From Halorubrum salipaludis (GTDB lineage Archaea > Halobacteriota > Halobacteria > Halobacteriales > Haloferacaceae), in NCBI RefSeq assembly GCF_002286985.1, contig NZ_NSKC01000003.1:372001-436000 (forward strand): DNA of 64,000 bases, in the 5' to 3' direction. Below, in pieces: positions 1 through 7,859 of the stretch (position 1 is the first letter of the stretch; every line of letters starts with the position of its first letter). The notes beneath the pieces were generated by a model. The model worked only from the letters and a program-made list of their open reading frames with translations, ran no database searches and was not told the DNA's origin. The translations under genes and the position numbers were made by a program.

Positions 1-660
1 CGGGCGACCTTCACCGGCTCGTCGTACGTGGGCGTGTTCGCCCGCGCGATCGACGACACCCTGTTGGTCCGGCCGGACGTCGACGAGGACCTCGCCGAGG
101 CGCTCGGCGAGGAACTGGGCGCCGAGCCCCTCCTCACGACGGTCGGCGGCTCCAACACCGTCGGCTCCCTCGCGACGGGTAACGAGAACGGGATTCTCGT
201 CTCCGCGCGGGTCAGAGAGCGCGAGAAGTCGCGGATCGCCGAGGCCGCCGACCGCGAGGTGGGCGAGCTTCCCGGCGAGATCAACGCGGCCGGGAACGTC
301 GTCCTCGCGAACGACTACGGCGCCTACGTCCATCCGGACCTCCCGCGCGAGTCGATCGTGACGATCAGAGAGGCCCTCGACGTCCCCGTGGTCCGCGGCG
401 ACCTCGGCGACGTGCGGACGGTCGGCACCGCCGCGGTGGCCAACAACACGGGCGTGCTCTGTCACCCCCAGTCGACCGAGTCGGAGCTGCAGGCCGTCGA
501 GGAGGCGCTCGACGTGCGCGCCGACCTCGGCACGATCAACTACGGCGCCCCGCTCGTCGGCTCGGGGCTCGTCGCCACCGACGAGGGGTACGTCGTCGGC
601 GAGGACACCACCGGCCCCGAGCTGGGCCGGATCGAGGAGACGCTCGGCTTCATCGACTGA
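1..660 (+). CDS. tif6: Translation initiation factor 6 (aIF6), 5' end cut by the window
   Basis: aIF6 binds the large ribosomal subunit and prevents premature joining of the small subunit. The frame is open from base 1: the residues before the first in-window GTG (base 28) read [16 protein letters not shown], matching the family N-terminus, so only about two codons are missing. The pentein repeats are visible as recurring segments such as [32 protein letters not shown] and [15 protein letters not shown]. The visible length (219 codons) fits the usual size of about 220 residues. In haloarchaea the gene normally sits directly upstream of rpl20e, pfdA and ftsY; here an ABC exporter lies between. 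Confidence 0.96.
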   Translation, partial: RATFTGSSYVGVFARAIDDTLLVRPDVDEDLAEALGEELGAEPLLTTVGGSNTVGSLATGNENGILVSARVREREKSRIAEAADREVGELPGEINAAGNVVLANDYGAYVHPDLPRESIVTIREALDVPVVRGDLGDVRTVGTAAVANNTGVLCHPQSTESELQAVEEALDVRADLGTINYGAPLVGSGLVATDEGYVVGEDTTGPELGRIEETLGFID

Positions 661-749
661 GCGGGCGTTCGGTACTCTCGCAGTTCGATCCGCGCTTCGT
701 ACCGCGATCTTCCCTCCATTTTAAGGCTCGACGCCGAGTTGCGGGCGGT

Positions 750-1730
750 ATGCCCGCCATCGAGTGCCGGAGTCTGACCAAGTACTACGGCGACGTCCGC
801 GGGATCGAAGACGTGTCGTTCACCGTCGCGGACGGCGAGGTGTTCGGCTTCCTCGGGCCGAACGGCGCCGGGAAGACGACCGCGATCCGCACCCTCCTCG
901 GGTTCCTGTCGCCGACGAGCGGCGGAGCGACGCTCCTGGGTCACGACGCGACGAACCCGGGAGAGTCCCGCGCCGCCCGCGAACGGATCGGTTACCTCCC
1001 GGGCGATCCGGGGCTCGACGAGGACCGAACCGCCGAGGCGTTCCTCGACCATCAGGCCGCGCTCCGCGGGTCGGGGAGCCGCGAGGCGCTGGTCGAGCGG
1101 TTCGGGCTCGACGAGTCGCGGCGGATCGGCGACCTCTCGCGGGGGAACCGCCAGAAGGTCGCCTTGGTCGCCGCGTTCATGCACGACCCCGATCTGCTCC
1201 TCCTCGACGAGCCGACCTCCGGGCTCGATCCCCTCTTACAGGAGGAGTTCGCCGCGCTGGTGCGCGAGCGCGTCGACGACGGCGCGAGCGTGCTTCTCTC
1301 CTCGCACGTGCTCGGCGAGGTGGCCGCCCTCTGCGACCGCGTCGGCGTGCTCCGGGAGGGTCGCCTCGCCGCGGTCGAGACGGTCGAAGATCTCCGGTCG
1401 CGCGGCGGCAAGCAGGTCCGCGTCCGGGTCGCCGAGGACGCCGCCCGCGACGCCTTCGAGGTCCGCGGCGCGATGAACCTCCGGGTCGGCGACACCGTCT
1501 CGTTCACGTGGACCGGCGAGTACGACGCGCTGATCGATCTGCTCGACCGGTTCACCGTCCGCGACCTGGAGGTCGTCGACGCCCCGCTCGAAGAGGCGTT
1601 CATGACCTTCTACGACGGGGACGTGCCGGGACCGGGGCGGCGGCATCAGGGGCGGACCGGAGGAGGGGACCGCGGCGCCGAGCAGGCGGCGCCAGCCGCC
1701 GACGCGGACGCCGACGGGGGCGAGCGATGA
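750..1730 (+). CDS. ABC transporter ATP-binding protein
   Basis: This is the ATPase subunit of an ABC exporter, predicted to power the membrane protein encoded next. Visible motifs are Walker A GPNGAGKTT (residues 36-44), the signature LSRGN (129-133), Walker B LLLLDEPTSGLD (149-160) and the H-loop SSHVL. A C-terminal extension of about 100 residues, typical of DrrA/CcmA-like exporters, ends in a low-complexity acidic tail. TTTTAAGG at 719-726 lies about 27 bases before the ATG, suggesting its own leaderless promoter. The stop overlaps the permease start (ATGA), indicating translational coupling. The substrate cannot be read from sequence. Confidence 0.93.
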   Translation: MPAIECRSLTKYYGDVRGIEDVSFTVADGEVFGFLGPNGAGKTTAIRTLLGFLSPTSGGATLLGHDATNPGESRAARERIGYLPGDPGLDEDRTAEAFLDHQAALRGSGSREALVERFGLDESRRIGDLSRGNRQKVALVAAFMHDPDLLLLDEPTSGLDPLLQEEFAALVRERVDDGASVLLSSHVLGEVAALCDRVGVLREGRLAAVETVEDLRSRGGKQVRVRVAEDAARDAFEVRGAMNLRVGDTVSFTWTGEYDALIDLLDRFTVRDLEVVDAPLEEAFMTFYDGDVPGPGRRHQGRTGGGDRGAEQAAPAADADADGGER

Positions 1731-2542
1731 GCGATCGCTCCGCCCCGTGGCTAGCGATCGCGCGGTACGAGGCGGCGGGGAGGGCCCGCGGCTCGGTCGT
1801 CCTGACCGGGTTGCTGTCGGGGTTCCTCCTGCTGTTTCTGGCCTTCTTCCCGTCGATGTCGAGCGCCGGGATCGACCTCGACGCCTACGTCGAGTCGTTC
1901 CCGCCGGCGTTTCAGGAGGCGTTCGGGATCATCTCCATCTCCACGATCGAGGGGTTCCTCGCGGTGGAGTTCTACCAGTTCGCGTGGCTGCTCTTGGTCG
2001 GGCTCTACCTCGCGTACCTGAGCGGCGGAACGATCGCGGGCGACGTCGCCTCCGGTCGGATGGACCTCACGCTGTCCGCGCCCGTGGCGCGCCGCGACGT
2101 GGTGTTCGGGCGGTTCCTCGGGCTCGTGCCCCTCGTCGTCCTGTTGAACGCCGTCCTCCCGATCGTCGCGTACGTCGGCGTGCTCGCGGTTGGCGAGACG
2201 ATCGCGGTCGAACGGCTCGTCGCCGTCCACGCGCTCGCGGTGCCGTACCACCTGTGTTGCGTCGCGATCGGGATCGCCGTCTCGACGCTCGTCTCGCGAG
2301 CGGGAATCGCCCAGCGGGTCGCGCTCGGCGGCCTGTTCGCGCTGTTCATGTTCGAGTCGCTCGCGGCCAGCAGCGAGTACGACCGGGCCGGCTCGATCAG
2401 CCCCACCGCCCACTACGACCCCTCCGCGATCCTCGTGAACGCCGAGTACGATGTCGTCGGCGCGGCCGTCCTGCTCGCGGCGACCGCGGCCCTCGTCCTC
2501 CTCGCCGTCCTTCGGTTCCGGCGGGCCGACCTCGCCGGGTGA
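1727..2542 (+). CDS. ABC transporter permease (ABC-2 type)
   Basis: A 271-residue polytopic membrane protein with about six hydrophobic segments, for example VVLTGLLSGFLLLFLAFF near residue 24, LLLVGLYLAYL, and a last one near AAVLLAATAALVLLAVL. It has the ABC-2/NosY-like pattern: an N-terminal cytoplasmic IARYEA segment, a first membrane span, an external loop, then five spans. I chose the ATG at 1727 because it overlaps the ATPase stop by four bases; the longer open frame upstream is only the antiphase reading of the ATPase gene. With the ATPase it would form a two-gene exporter. No substrate clue is visible. Confidence 0.9.
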   Translation: MSDRSAPWLAIARYEAAGRARGSVVLTGLLSGFLLLFLAFFPSMSSAGIDLDAYVESFPPAFQEAFGIISISTIEGFLAVEFYQFAWLLLVGLYLAYLSGGTIAGDVASGRMDLTLSAPVARRDVVFGRFLGLVPLVVLLNAVLPIVAYVGVLAVGETIAVERLVAVHALAVPYHLCCVAIGIAVSTLVSRAGIAQRVALGGLFALFMFESLAASSEYDRAGSISPTAHYDPSAILVNAEYDVVGAAVLLAATAALVLLAVLRFRRADLAG

Positions 2543-2605
2543 CCGGGCGCCCGACCGTCTCGCTTTTTAGGAAGATACTTCCCTGTCCCTGCCGGATCGG
2601 TGAAC

Positions 2606-2782
2606 ATGAGTACCTACACGGTGAGTGGACGGTTCCAGAGTCGAGACGGCTTCCAGCCGTTCACCAAGGACGTCGAGGCGGAGAACGAGGACCTCGCCCG
2701 CGAGCGCATCTACACCACGGTCGGGAGCCAGCACAACCGGAAGCGCACCCAGATCGAGATCGAGGAGGTGTCCGCGGCATGA
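2606..2782 (+). CDS. rpl20e: Ribosomal protein L20e / L18Ae (LX)
   Basis: A 58-residue archaeal large-subunit protein of the LX family, starting MSTYTVSGRFQSRDGFQPF and containing the conserved RERIYTTVGSQHNRKRTQI. An in-frame GTG at 2600 could add two residues, but the ATG at 2606 gives the family N-terminus. TTTTTAG at 2564-2570 indicates its own promoter downstream of the ABC genes, so ribosomal expression need not depend on the exporter. The stop overlaps the next ATG, coupling it to prefoldin alpha. Confidence 0.95.
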   Translation: MSTYTVSGRFQSRDGFQPFTKDVEAENEDLARERIYTTVGSQHNRKRTQIEIEEVSAA

Positions 2783-3237
2783 TGGGCGGCGGGCAACAGC
2801 AGCTCCAGCAGCTCTCCCAGGAGCTGCAGGCGCTCGACGAGGAGATCGAGGCGCTCGAGGCCGAGATCGCCGACTACCGCGAGGAGCAGACCGACATCGA
2901 CGACGCCATCGAGGCGATCGAGACCCTCGACACGGGCTCGACGGTGCAGGTCCCGCTCGGCGGCGGCGCCTACGTGCGCGCCGAGGTCCAGGACATCGAC
3001 GAGATCATCGTCTCGCTCGGCGGCAACTACTCCGCGGAGCAGAGCGAGGAGGACGCCATCGACGTGCTCGGTCGCAAGCGCGACGCGCTCGACGACCGCA
3101 TCGAGGAGACGCAGGAGGAGGTCGACGAGCTCGAGAGCGAGAGCGAGGAGCTCGAACAGCAGGCCCAGCAGATGCAACAGCAGATGCAGCAGCAGCAGAT
3201 GCAGCAGATGCAGCAACAGCAGGGCGACGAGGAGTAA
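2779..3237 (+). CDS. pfdA: Prefoldin subunit alpha
   Basis: Prefoldin alpha forms an alpha2-beta4 jellyfish-shaped chaperone that holds unfolded proteins for the thermosome. The 152 residues show the family plan: an N-terminal coiled coil (about 5-45, LQALDEEIEALEAEI), a central beta-hairpin region (STVQVPLGGGAYVRAEV, IIVSLGGNYSAE) and a C-terminal coiled coil (about 100-135). The extreme C-terminus is an unusual run of about 20 Gln and Met residues ending GDEE. Two adjacent ATGs (2779 and 2782) are possible starts; either overlaps the L20e stop region. FtsY follows after nine bases. Confidence 0.95.
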   Translation: MMGGGQQQLQQLSQELQALDEEIEALEAEIADYREEQTDIDDAIEAIETLDTGSTVQVPLGGGAYVRAEVQDIDEIIVSLGGNYSAEQSEEDAIDVLGRKRDALDDRIEETQEEVDELESESEELEQQAQQMQQQMQQQQMQQMQQQQGDEE

Positions 3238-3246
3238 CGACGGACC

Positions 3247-4338
3247 GTGTTCGACGGACTGAAGGACAAGCTCTCGGGCTTCCGAGAGGACGTCGAGGAG
3301 AATGCCGAGGTCGAGGAGCCCGCGGAGCAGGACGGCCCCGAGGCGACAGAGAGCGACGCCTCCGCCTCCTCCGAGACCGATCAGGCCCCCGACAGCGCCA
3401 CTGCCGACGCCGCCGCGGATACTGAGGACGAGGGCGACGACGACAACGAGCCCAGTACCTTCCAGCGCGCGAAGGCGTTCGCGACCGGGCGGATCATCAT
3501 CGAGGAGGAGGACTTAGAGGAGCCGCTGTGGGACCTCGAGATGGCCCTCTTGGAGAGCGACGTGGAGATGAGCGTCGCCGAGCAGATCCTCGAGTCGGTC
3601 CGCGAGAGCATGCTCGGCGAGTCCCGGAAACAGGTCGAGACGACCGGCGAACTCGTCGAGTCGGCGCTTCACGACGCGCTCCTCGACGTGATCGCCGTCG
3701 GGCAGTTCGACTTCGAAGAGCGGATCGCGGAGGCCGAGAAACCCGTCACCATCGTCTTCACCGGCGTCAACGGCGTCGGGAAGACGACGAGCATCGCGAA
3801 GCTCTCGGAATGGCTCGCCGACCGCGGCTACTCGTCCGTGATGGCGAACGGCGACACCTACCGGGCGGGCGCCAACGAACAGATCCAGGAGCACGCTGAC
3901 CGGCTCGACCGCGACCTGATCAGCCACGATCAGGGCGGCGACCCCGCCGCCGTCATCTACGACGGCGTCGAGTACGCCGAGGCGAACGACATCGACGTGG
4001 TCCTCGGCGACACCGCGGGCCGGCTCCACACGAGCGACGACCTGATGGCGCAACTGGAGAAGATCGACCGCGTCGTCGACCCGGACATGACCATCTTCGT
4101 CGACGAGGCCGTGGCGGGCCAGGACGCCGTGAACCGCGCGAAGGAGTTCAACGACGCCGCCGAGATCGACGGCGCAATCCTGACGAAGGCCGACGCCGAC
4201 TCCTCGGGCGGCGCCGCGATCTCCGTCGCGTACGTCACCGGGAAGCCGATCCTCTTCCTCGGCACCGGACAGGGGTACGACGACCTCACCCTGTTCGAGC
4301 CCGAGGAGCTCGTCCAGAGCCTGCTCGGCGAGGACTGA
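3247..4338 (+). CDS. ftsY: Signal recognition particle receptor FtsY
   Basis: SRP-receptor GTPase that docks ribosome-SRP complexes at the membrane. The start is GTG at 3247, nine bases after pfdA. Residues 15-75 form a highly acidic A domain rich in Asp, Glu, Ser and Ala, followed by the helical N domain (about 75-160) and the G domain: G1 GVNGVGKTT (173-181), the DTYRAGA segment, DTAGRLH (G3) and TKAD (G4), with the closing GTGQGYDDL. Length (363 residues) fits haloarchaeal FtsY. Last gene of the aIF6/L20e/prefoldin/FtsY string; the next gene is convergent. Confidence 0.97.
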   Translation: MFDGLKDKLSGFREDVEENAEVEEPAEQDGPEATESDASASSETDQAPDSATADAAADTEDEGDDDNEPSTFQRAKAFATGRIIIEEEDLEEPLWDLEMALLESDVEMSVAEQILESVRESMLGESRKQVETTGELVESALHDALLDVIAVGQFDFEERIAEAEKPVTIVFTGVNGVGKTTSIAKLSEWLADRGYSSVMANGDTYRAGANEQIQEHADRLDRDLISHDQGGDPAAVIYDGVEYAEANDIDVVLGDTAGRLHTSDDLMAQLEKIDRVVDPDMTIFVDEAVAGQDAVNRAKEFNDAAEIDGAILTKADADSSGGAAISVAYVTGKPILFLGTGQGYDDLTLFEPEELVQSLLGED

Positions 4339-4371
4339 GACGGCGGCCGTCGATCCTTCTGCGTTTTTCGG

Positions 4372-5988
4372 CTACCCCTCCCCGACCATCCGGTCTTCCT
4401 CGTCCCACTCGCGCTCGCGCAGCTCGTACTTCTGGATCTTCCCGGTCGCCGTGGTCGGGAGCTCGGCGACGAACTCCACCTCGCCGGGCGTCTTGTAGTC
4501 GGCGACGCGTTCTCGGACGAAGGACTTGAGCTCCTCGCGGGTCGCGCCCGGATCGTCCGGGTCGCCGCTCGCCGGGACGACGAACGCCTTCGGGGTCTCG
4601 CCCCACCGCTCGTCCGGAGCGGGGATGACCGCGGCGTCGGAGACGGCGTCGTGCTCGAAGAGGGTGTCCTCTAACTCGATCGAGGAGATGTTCTCGCCGC
4701 CGGAGATGATGATATCTTTCTTCCGGTCTTGGATCGAGACGAAGCCGTCCTCGTCGACGACGGCCAGGTCGCCCATGTGGTAGTACCCCTCCAGCCGCTC
4801 CGAGAACGCCTGCTCGGTCGCCTCGGGCTTGTTCCAGTAGCGGTCCATCACCTGATTGCCGCGGACGACGATCTCGCCGATCGTCTCGCCGTCGGCGGCC
4901 ACGTCCTCGCCGTGCTCGTCGACGACGCGCACGTCGGTGCCGAGGTAGCCGATCCCCTGGGTCTTCTTGACCGCGAACCGGTCGTCGGCGCCGGCGTCGT
5001 AGTGGCGCTTGGCGTCCGAGGTCGTCACGAGGGGGCCCGTCTCGGTCGCGCCGTACACGTGCTTGAGATCCCAGCCGAACTCCTCCTCGACGGTCCGGAT
5101 CGTCGCCTCCGGGGGCGCCGCGCCCGCGGTGGCGACCCGCACGTCGTTGGCGCCGGTCGTCGCGCCGCCGTGCTCGGCGTGGTGATCGCCGAGCATGTTG
5201 AGCACGGTCGGCGCCGCACAGAAGTACGACACGTCCTCCTCGCGGATCCGGTCGAACGTCTCCGCGACGTCGACGCCGCGGGTGCAGATGTGCCGGGCGC
5301 CCATCCCCGTGATCGCGTAGATGTGTCCCCACCCGTTGACGTGGAACATCGGGAGCGTCCAGAGGTACACGTCGTCGTCGGTGATCTCCTGATGGATCGC
5401 GATGAGGTAGGCGTGGAGCGTCTCGGCGCGGTGGGTGCGACAGACCCCCTTCGGGTCGCCCGTGGTCCCGGAGGTGTAGTTGATCGTGATCACGTCGTCC
5501 TCGTCCATCTCCGGGCGCTCGTAGGCGTCGGGGTCCGCGTCGTCGAGCGCGGCCTCGACCGACTCCCAGTCGCCCTCGACCGCGTCGGTGTCGTCCGTGA
5601 GGAACGTCTCGGTGGGGACCTCCTCGCGGATCGCCTCGATGTTGCCGGCGTACTCGGCGTCGGCGTAGACGGCGTCGACCCCGGCGTCGGAGAGCATGTA
5701 CGAGAAGTCGTCGGGCGTCAGCCGGTAGTTCAGCGGCGTGTGGATCGCGCCGACCTGCATCGCGCCGTAGGCGGCCTCCAGGTGGTAGTGCGTGTTCGGG
5801 TCCAACACCGCCACGCGGTCGCCCTTCTCGATCCCCCGCGCTTGGAGGGCGGCGGAGAACCGGTCCGCGCGGTCGCCCAGCTCGGCGTAGGTGTACCGCG
5901 TCCCGTCCGTGGCGAGGACGGCCTCCTCGTCGGCGTAGTGCCGTCGCGCCCGGTCTAAGAAGTCCGTCGTCAGTAGCGGTTTTCGCAT
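4372..5988 (-). CDS. AMP-forming acyl-CoA synthetase (fatty-acid CoA ligase)
   Basis: A 538-residue member of the acyl-adenylate-forming superfamily, activating a carboxylic (probably fatty) acid to acyl-AMP and then acyl-CoA. Motifs in order: P-loop YTSGTTGDPKGV, YGATETGP, the hinge region MGDLAVVDEDGFVSIQDRKK, and the C-terminal catalytic lysine region PTTATGKIQKYELRE. The open frame extends further upstream, but the start MRKPLLTTDFLDRA at 5988 is supported by TTTTATGC on the minus strand at 6017-6010, about 26 bases away, suggesting a leaderless transcript. Acyl chain length cannot be read from sequence. Convergent with ftsY. Confidence 0.93.
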   Translation of the reverse strand: MRKPLLTTDFLDRARRHYADEEAVLATDGTRYTYAELGDRADRFSAALQARGIEKGDRVAVLDPNTHYHLEAAYGAMQVGAIHTPLNYRLTPDDFSYMLSDAGVDAVYADAEYAGNIEAIREEVPTETFLTDDTDAVEGDWESVEAALDDADPDAYERPEMDEDDVITINYTSGTTGDPKGVCRTHRAETLHAYLIAIHQEITDDDVYLWTLPMFHVNGWGHIYAITGMGARHICTRGVDVAETFDRIREEDVSYFCAAPTVLNMLGDHHAEHGGATTGANDVRVATAGAAPPEATIRTVEEEFGWDLKHVYGATETGPLVTTSDAKRHYDAGADDRFAVKKTQGIGYLGTDVRVVDEHGEDVAADGETIGEIVVRGNQVMDRYWNKPEATEQAFSERLEGYYHMGDLAVVDEDGFVSIQDRKKDIIISGGENISSIELEDTLFEHDAVSDAAVIPAPDERWGETPKAFVVPASGDPDDPGATREELKSFVRERVADYKTPGEVEFVAELPTTATGKIQKYELREREWDEEDRMVGEG

Positions 5989-6082
5989 CGGTTTATCACT
6001 ATCTATGATGCATAAAAGCGTTTGCGGCCGATGCAAGCCGGACGCGACCGGGCGAACATGTCCGACCGATCGGGTCGACCCC

Positions 6083-6128
6083 CGATCGCGTTCGCCTCCA
6101 TCACGCCCGCCTCGATCGCGTTCGCCTC
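6083..6128. repeat. Short direct repeat, two 16-bp copies
   Basis: The 16-base CGATCGCGTTCGCCTC occurs at 6083-6098 and again at 6113-6128, 30 bases apart. It sits between the divergent promoters of the acyl-CoA ligase and the small membrane protein, just upstream of the latter's TATA-like box (GTTTTTAAC near 6131-6139). It may be a duplicated regulator site or a chance slippage product. Confidence 0.6.
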
Positions 6129-6161
6129 GGGTTTTTAACCCGTCCTCCCTCAGTTTTCCAC

Positions 6162-6413
6162 ATGAGCGAGGGATCCGACCGGACGCCGGCCACCGACGGC
6201 TACGTGACCCCGATCGCCGGGCTGATGGCGCTGCTCTTCGCCCTGATGGCGGGGCTGACCGCACAGCGCGCGCTCTCGGGCGACCCAGCCGACGCCGTCT
6301 TGCCGGTCGCGTTCGCGATCGGTGCGCTCGGCGCGCTCCGACTCAGACAGCGGTACGCGGCGGCTGCGAGCGCCGATCCGGACGCCGACACCACCGACGA
6401 CGAGACCGCCTGA
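6162..6413 (+). CDS. Small membrane protein, function unknown
   Basis: An 83-residue protein with two predicted membrane spans (about residues 16-34, IAGLMALLFALMAGLTA, and 45-61, VLPVAFAIGALGALRL), a basic loop after span two and an acidic tail ending TTDDETA. TTTTTAAC lies about 26 bases before the ATG, which supports a real leaderless gene. Its last codons and stop are the first unit of a five-copy tandem repeat. I do not recognise the family. Confidence 0.7.
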   Translation: MSEGSDRTPATDGYVTPIAGLMALLFALMAGLTAQRALSGDPADAVLPVAFAIGALGALRLRQRYAAAASADPDADTTDDETA

Positions 6414-6507
6414 CCCTCGACGACGAGACCGCCTGACCCTCGACGACGAGACCGCCTGACCCTCGACGACGAGACCGCCTGACCCTCGACGACGAGACCG
6501 CCTGACC
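6395..6507. repeat. Tandem array, five 23-bp units starting in the 3' end of the preceding gene
   Basis: Units begin at 6395, 6418, 6441, 6464 and 6487. The first four are identical and the fifth diverges at its last two bases. Unit one encodes the last residues and stop (GACGACGAGACCGCCTGA) of the small membrane protein, so each copy repeats a DDETA-stop module. 23 is not a multiple of three, so the copies lie in different frames relative to the gene. Confidence 0.95.
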
Positions 6508-6590
6508 GCCGACGGCGATCCGGCGGAACCGCTCCGGTCGGTATTTAAACTGTTCGTGGACGAATCGCACACGGGCGACGGGATCAGAAC

Positions 6591-6599
6591 CCTTAACAG
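6591..6599 (+). promoter_or_regulatory. TATA-like box for initiator tRNA
   Basis: CCTTAAC lies about 27 bases before the mature 5' end of the initiator tRNA, the expected archaeal TATA-to-start distance. A second AT-rich box, GGTATTTAAAC near 6540-6550, lies further upstream and could be an additional promoter. Confidence 0.5.
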
Positions 6600-6621
6600 T
6601 CGCACGCGGTTTTGATACGAT

Positions 6622-6696
6622 AGCGGGATGGGATAGCCAGGAGATTCCGCCGGGCTCATAACCCGGAGATCGGTAGTTCAAATCTACCTCCCGCTA
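6622..6696 (+). tRNA. Initiator tRNA-Met (CAT)
   Basis: A 75-nt cloverleaf. Acceptor AGCGGGA (6622-6628) pairs with TCCCGCT (6689-6695), giving the A1:U72 pair, with discriminator A at 6696. The anticodon arm is CCGGG-CTCATAA-CCCGG, which includes the three consecutive G:C pairs diagnostic of initiator tRNAs. The T-arm contains GTTCAAATC. No CCA is encoded. The next gene is aIF2-beta, a subunit of the factor that delivers this tRNA to the ribosome. Confidence 0.97.
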
Positions 6697-6841
6697 CTTC
6701 TGGACGAACGCCACACGCCGAGTCGTGGGTTCGCGTCTCCCTCTCGTTTTCCGCCTGACGTCTCTCCAGCCCGTAGTCGCGTCGTCGTCGCTCGATCCGG
6801 AACCCGGAAGCGATTTCCGTCGCGCCGCCGTTCCGTCGCGT

Positions 6842-7453
6842 ATGGACTACGAATCGAGCCTCGACCGCGCGATGGAGGAGGTTCCGGACCTCGGCGGCTC
6901 CGACGAGCGGCTGTCGGTCCCGGACCCGGAGGCGCAGAAGGACGGCGCGTTCACCCGGCTGACGAACCTCTCTTCGATCGCAGACGCGTTGAGCCGCGAC
7001 CCCGAACACGTCCACTCGAAGATCCAGCAGGAGCTCGGTACCGCCGGCCAGTACGAGGACGGACGCGCCCGCTACAGCGGGAACTTCCGCGAACGAGACT
7101 TCCAGGCCGCGATCGACTCGTACATCGAGTCGTTCGTCACCTGTTCGGAATGCGGCCTGCCGGACACCCGCCTCGAGACCGAGAACCGCACGCCCATGCT
7201 CCGCTGTGAGGCCTGCGGGGCGTTCCGACCCGTCGCCAAACAGAACACCTCGAACACCCAGCGGCAGGAGGAGGCCATCGAGTCGGGCAACACGTACGAA
7301 CTCGAGATCGTCGGCACCGGCCGCAAGGGCGACGGCGTCGCCGAGCGCGGCGAGTACACGATCTTCGTCCCCGGCGCACAGGAGGGCGAGACGGTCAAAG
7401 CGTACATCAAGAACGTCTCCGGCAACCTCGCGTTCGCCCGCCGCGAGAACTGA
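6842..7453 (+). CDS. Translation initiation factor 2 subunit beta with C-terminal TRAM domain
   Basis: aIF2-beta is part of the alpha-beta-gamma complex that carries initiator Met-tRNA to the small ribosomal subunit. The 203 residues show the alpha-beta domain (SSIADALSRDPEHVHSKIQQELG), a C4 zinc ribbon (CSECGLPDTRL and LRCEACGAF) and, from about residue 145, a TRAM domain (ESGNTYELEIVGTGRKGDGVA, GAQEGETVKAYI), which is usual for haloarchaeal homologues. The start at 6842 (MDYESSLDRA) is preceded by GCGATTTCC about 27 bases upstream. The frame opens earlier but has no family similarity there. Confidence 0.95.
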   Translation: MDYESSLDRAMEEVPDLGGSDERLSVPDPEAQKDGAFTRLTNLSSIADALSRDPEHVHSKIQQELGTAGQYEDGRARYSGNFRERDFQAAIDSYIESFVTCSECGLPDTRLETENRTPMLRCEACGAFRPVAKQNTSNTQRQEEAIESGNTYELEIVGTGRKGDGVAERGEYTIFVPGAQEGETVKAYIKNVSGNLAFARREN

Positions 7454-7576
7454 CGCGACGCTGAGGGCGGCCGGCCGCTCCCGGATCGACCCCAGCGCTG
7501 CCGGCCGCGAAAACACCGATGTCCGTCGTCTCGTTCGCTCGAACGCGGCACTAGCCGGCGAATCCGCGCAGTACGG

Positions 7577-7729
7577 CTAGCGGATCCGCCCGACCGTCAC
7601 CCGATGGCCGGTCTCCGAAGCGTGGTCTCGTTCGAGCCGGGTCGCGTCGCCGACGGCGCTGAACAGCCGTTCGAGGGTGCACTCCCTGCAGACGACGTGG
7701 TACCGGTCACCCGGTGTCTGTTGCTCCAT
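7577..7729 (-). CDS. Small C2H2-like zinc-finger protein (50 residues)
   Basis: Translation begins MEQQTPGDRYHVVCRECT and ends HRVTVGRIR. It has one CxxC pair (VCREC) and an HxxxxxH pair (DHASETGH) about 24 residues later, the spacing of small haloarchaeal C2H2-like micro zinc fingers. Such proteins usually act in regulation or protein interaction; the role here is unknown. CGTAACTAC about 27 bases upstream is a weak promoter candidate. It is too short for standard ORF cut-offs. Confidence 0.75.
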   Translation of the reverse strand: MEQQTPGDRYHVVCRECTLERLFSAVGDATRLERDHASETGHRVTVGRIR

Positions 7730-7859
7730 GGACGGGACAGACGCCGCGAAGCCGTAGTTACGCGCCTCATACCGGCGTCGAACGCGACATTGGGCCGTCG
7801 GAATCCGGCGAACCGTTCCCGCGTTCCTTCTCCTCTGATCCCCCTCCGCGGCCGTCCCC

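Noticed and set aside
1236-1646. Minus-strand open frame opposite the ABC ATPase
   Set aside because: Shadow frame of a gene with all Walker and signature motifs.
4729-5958. A 409-residue plus-strand open frame
   Set aside because: Antisense shadow of the acyl-CoA ligase, which has full family motifs.
6395-6507. CRISPR array
   Set aside because: The 23-bp units are directly adjacent with no spacers.
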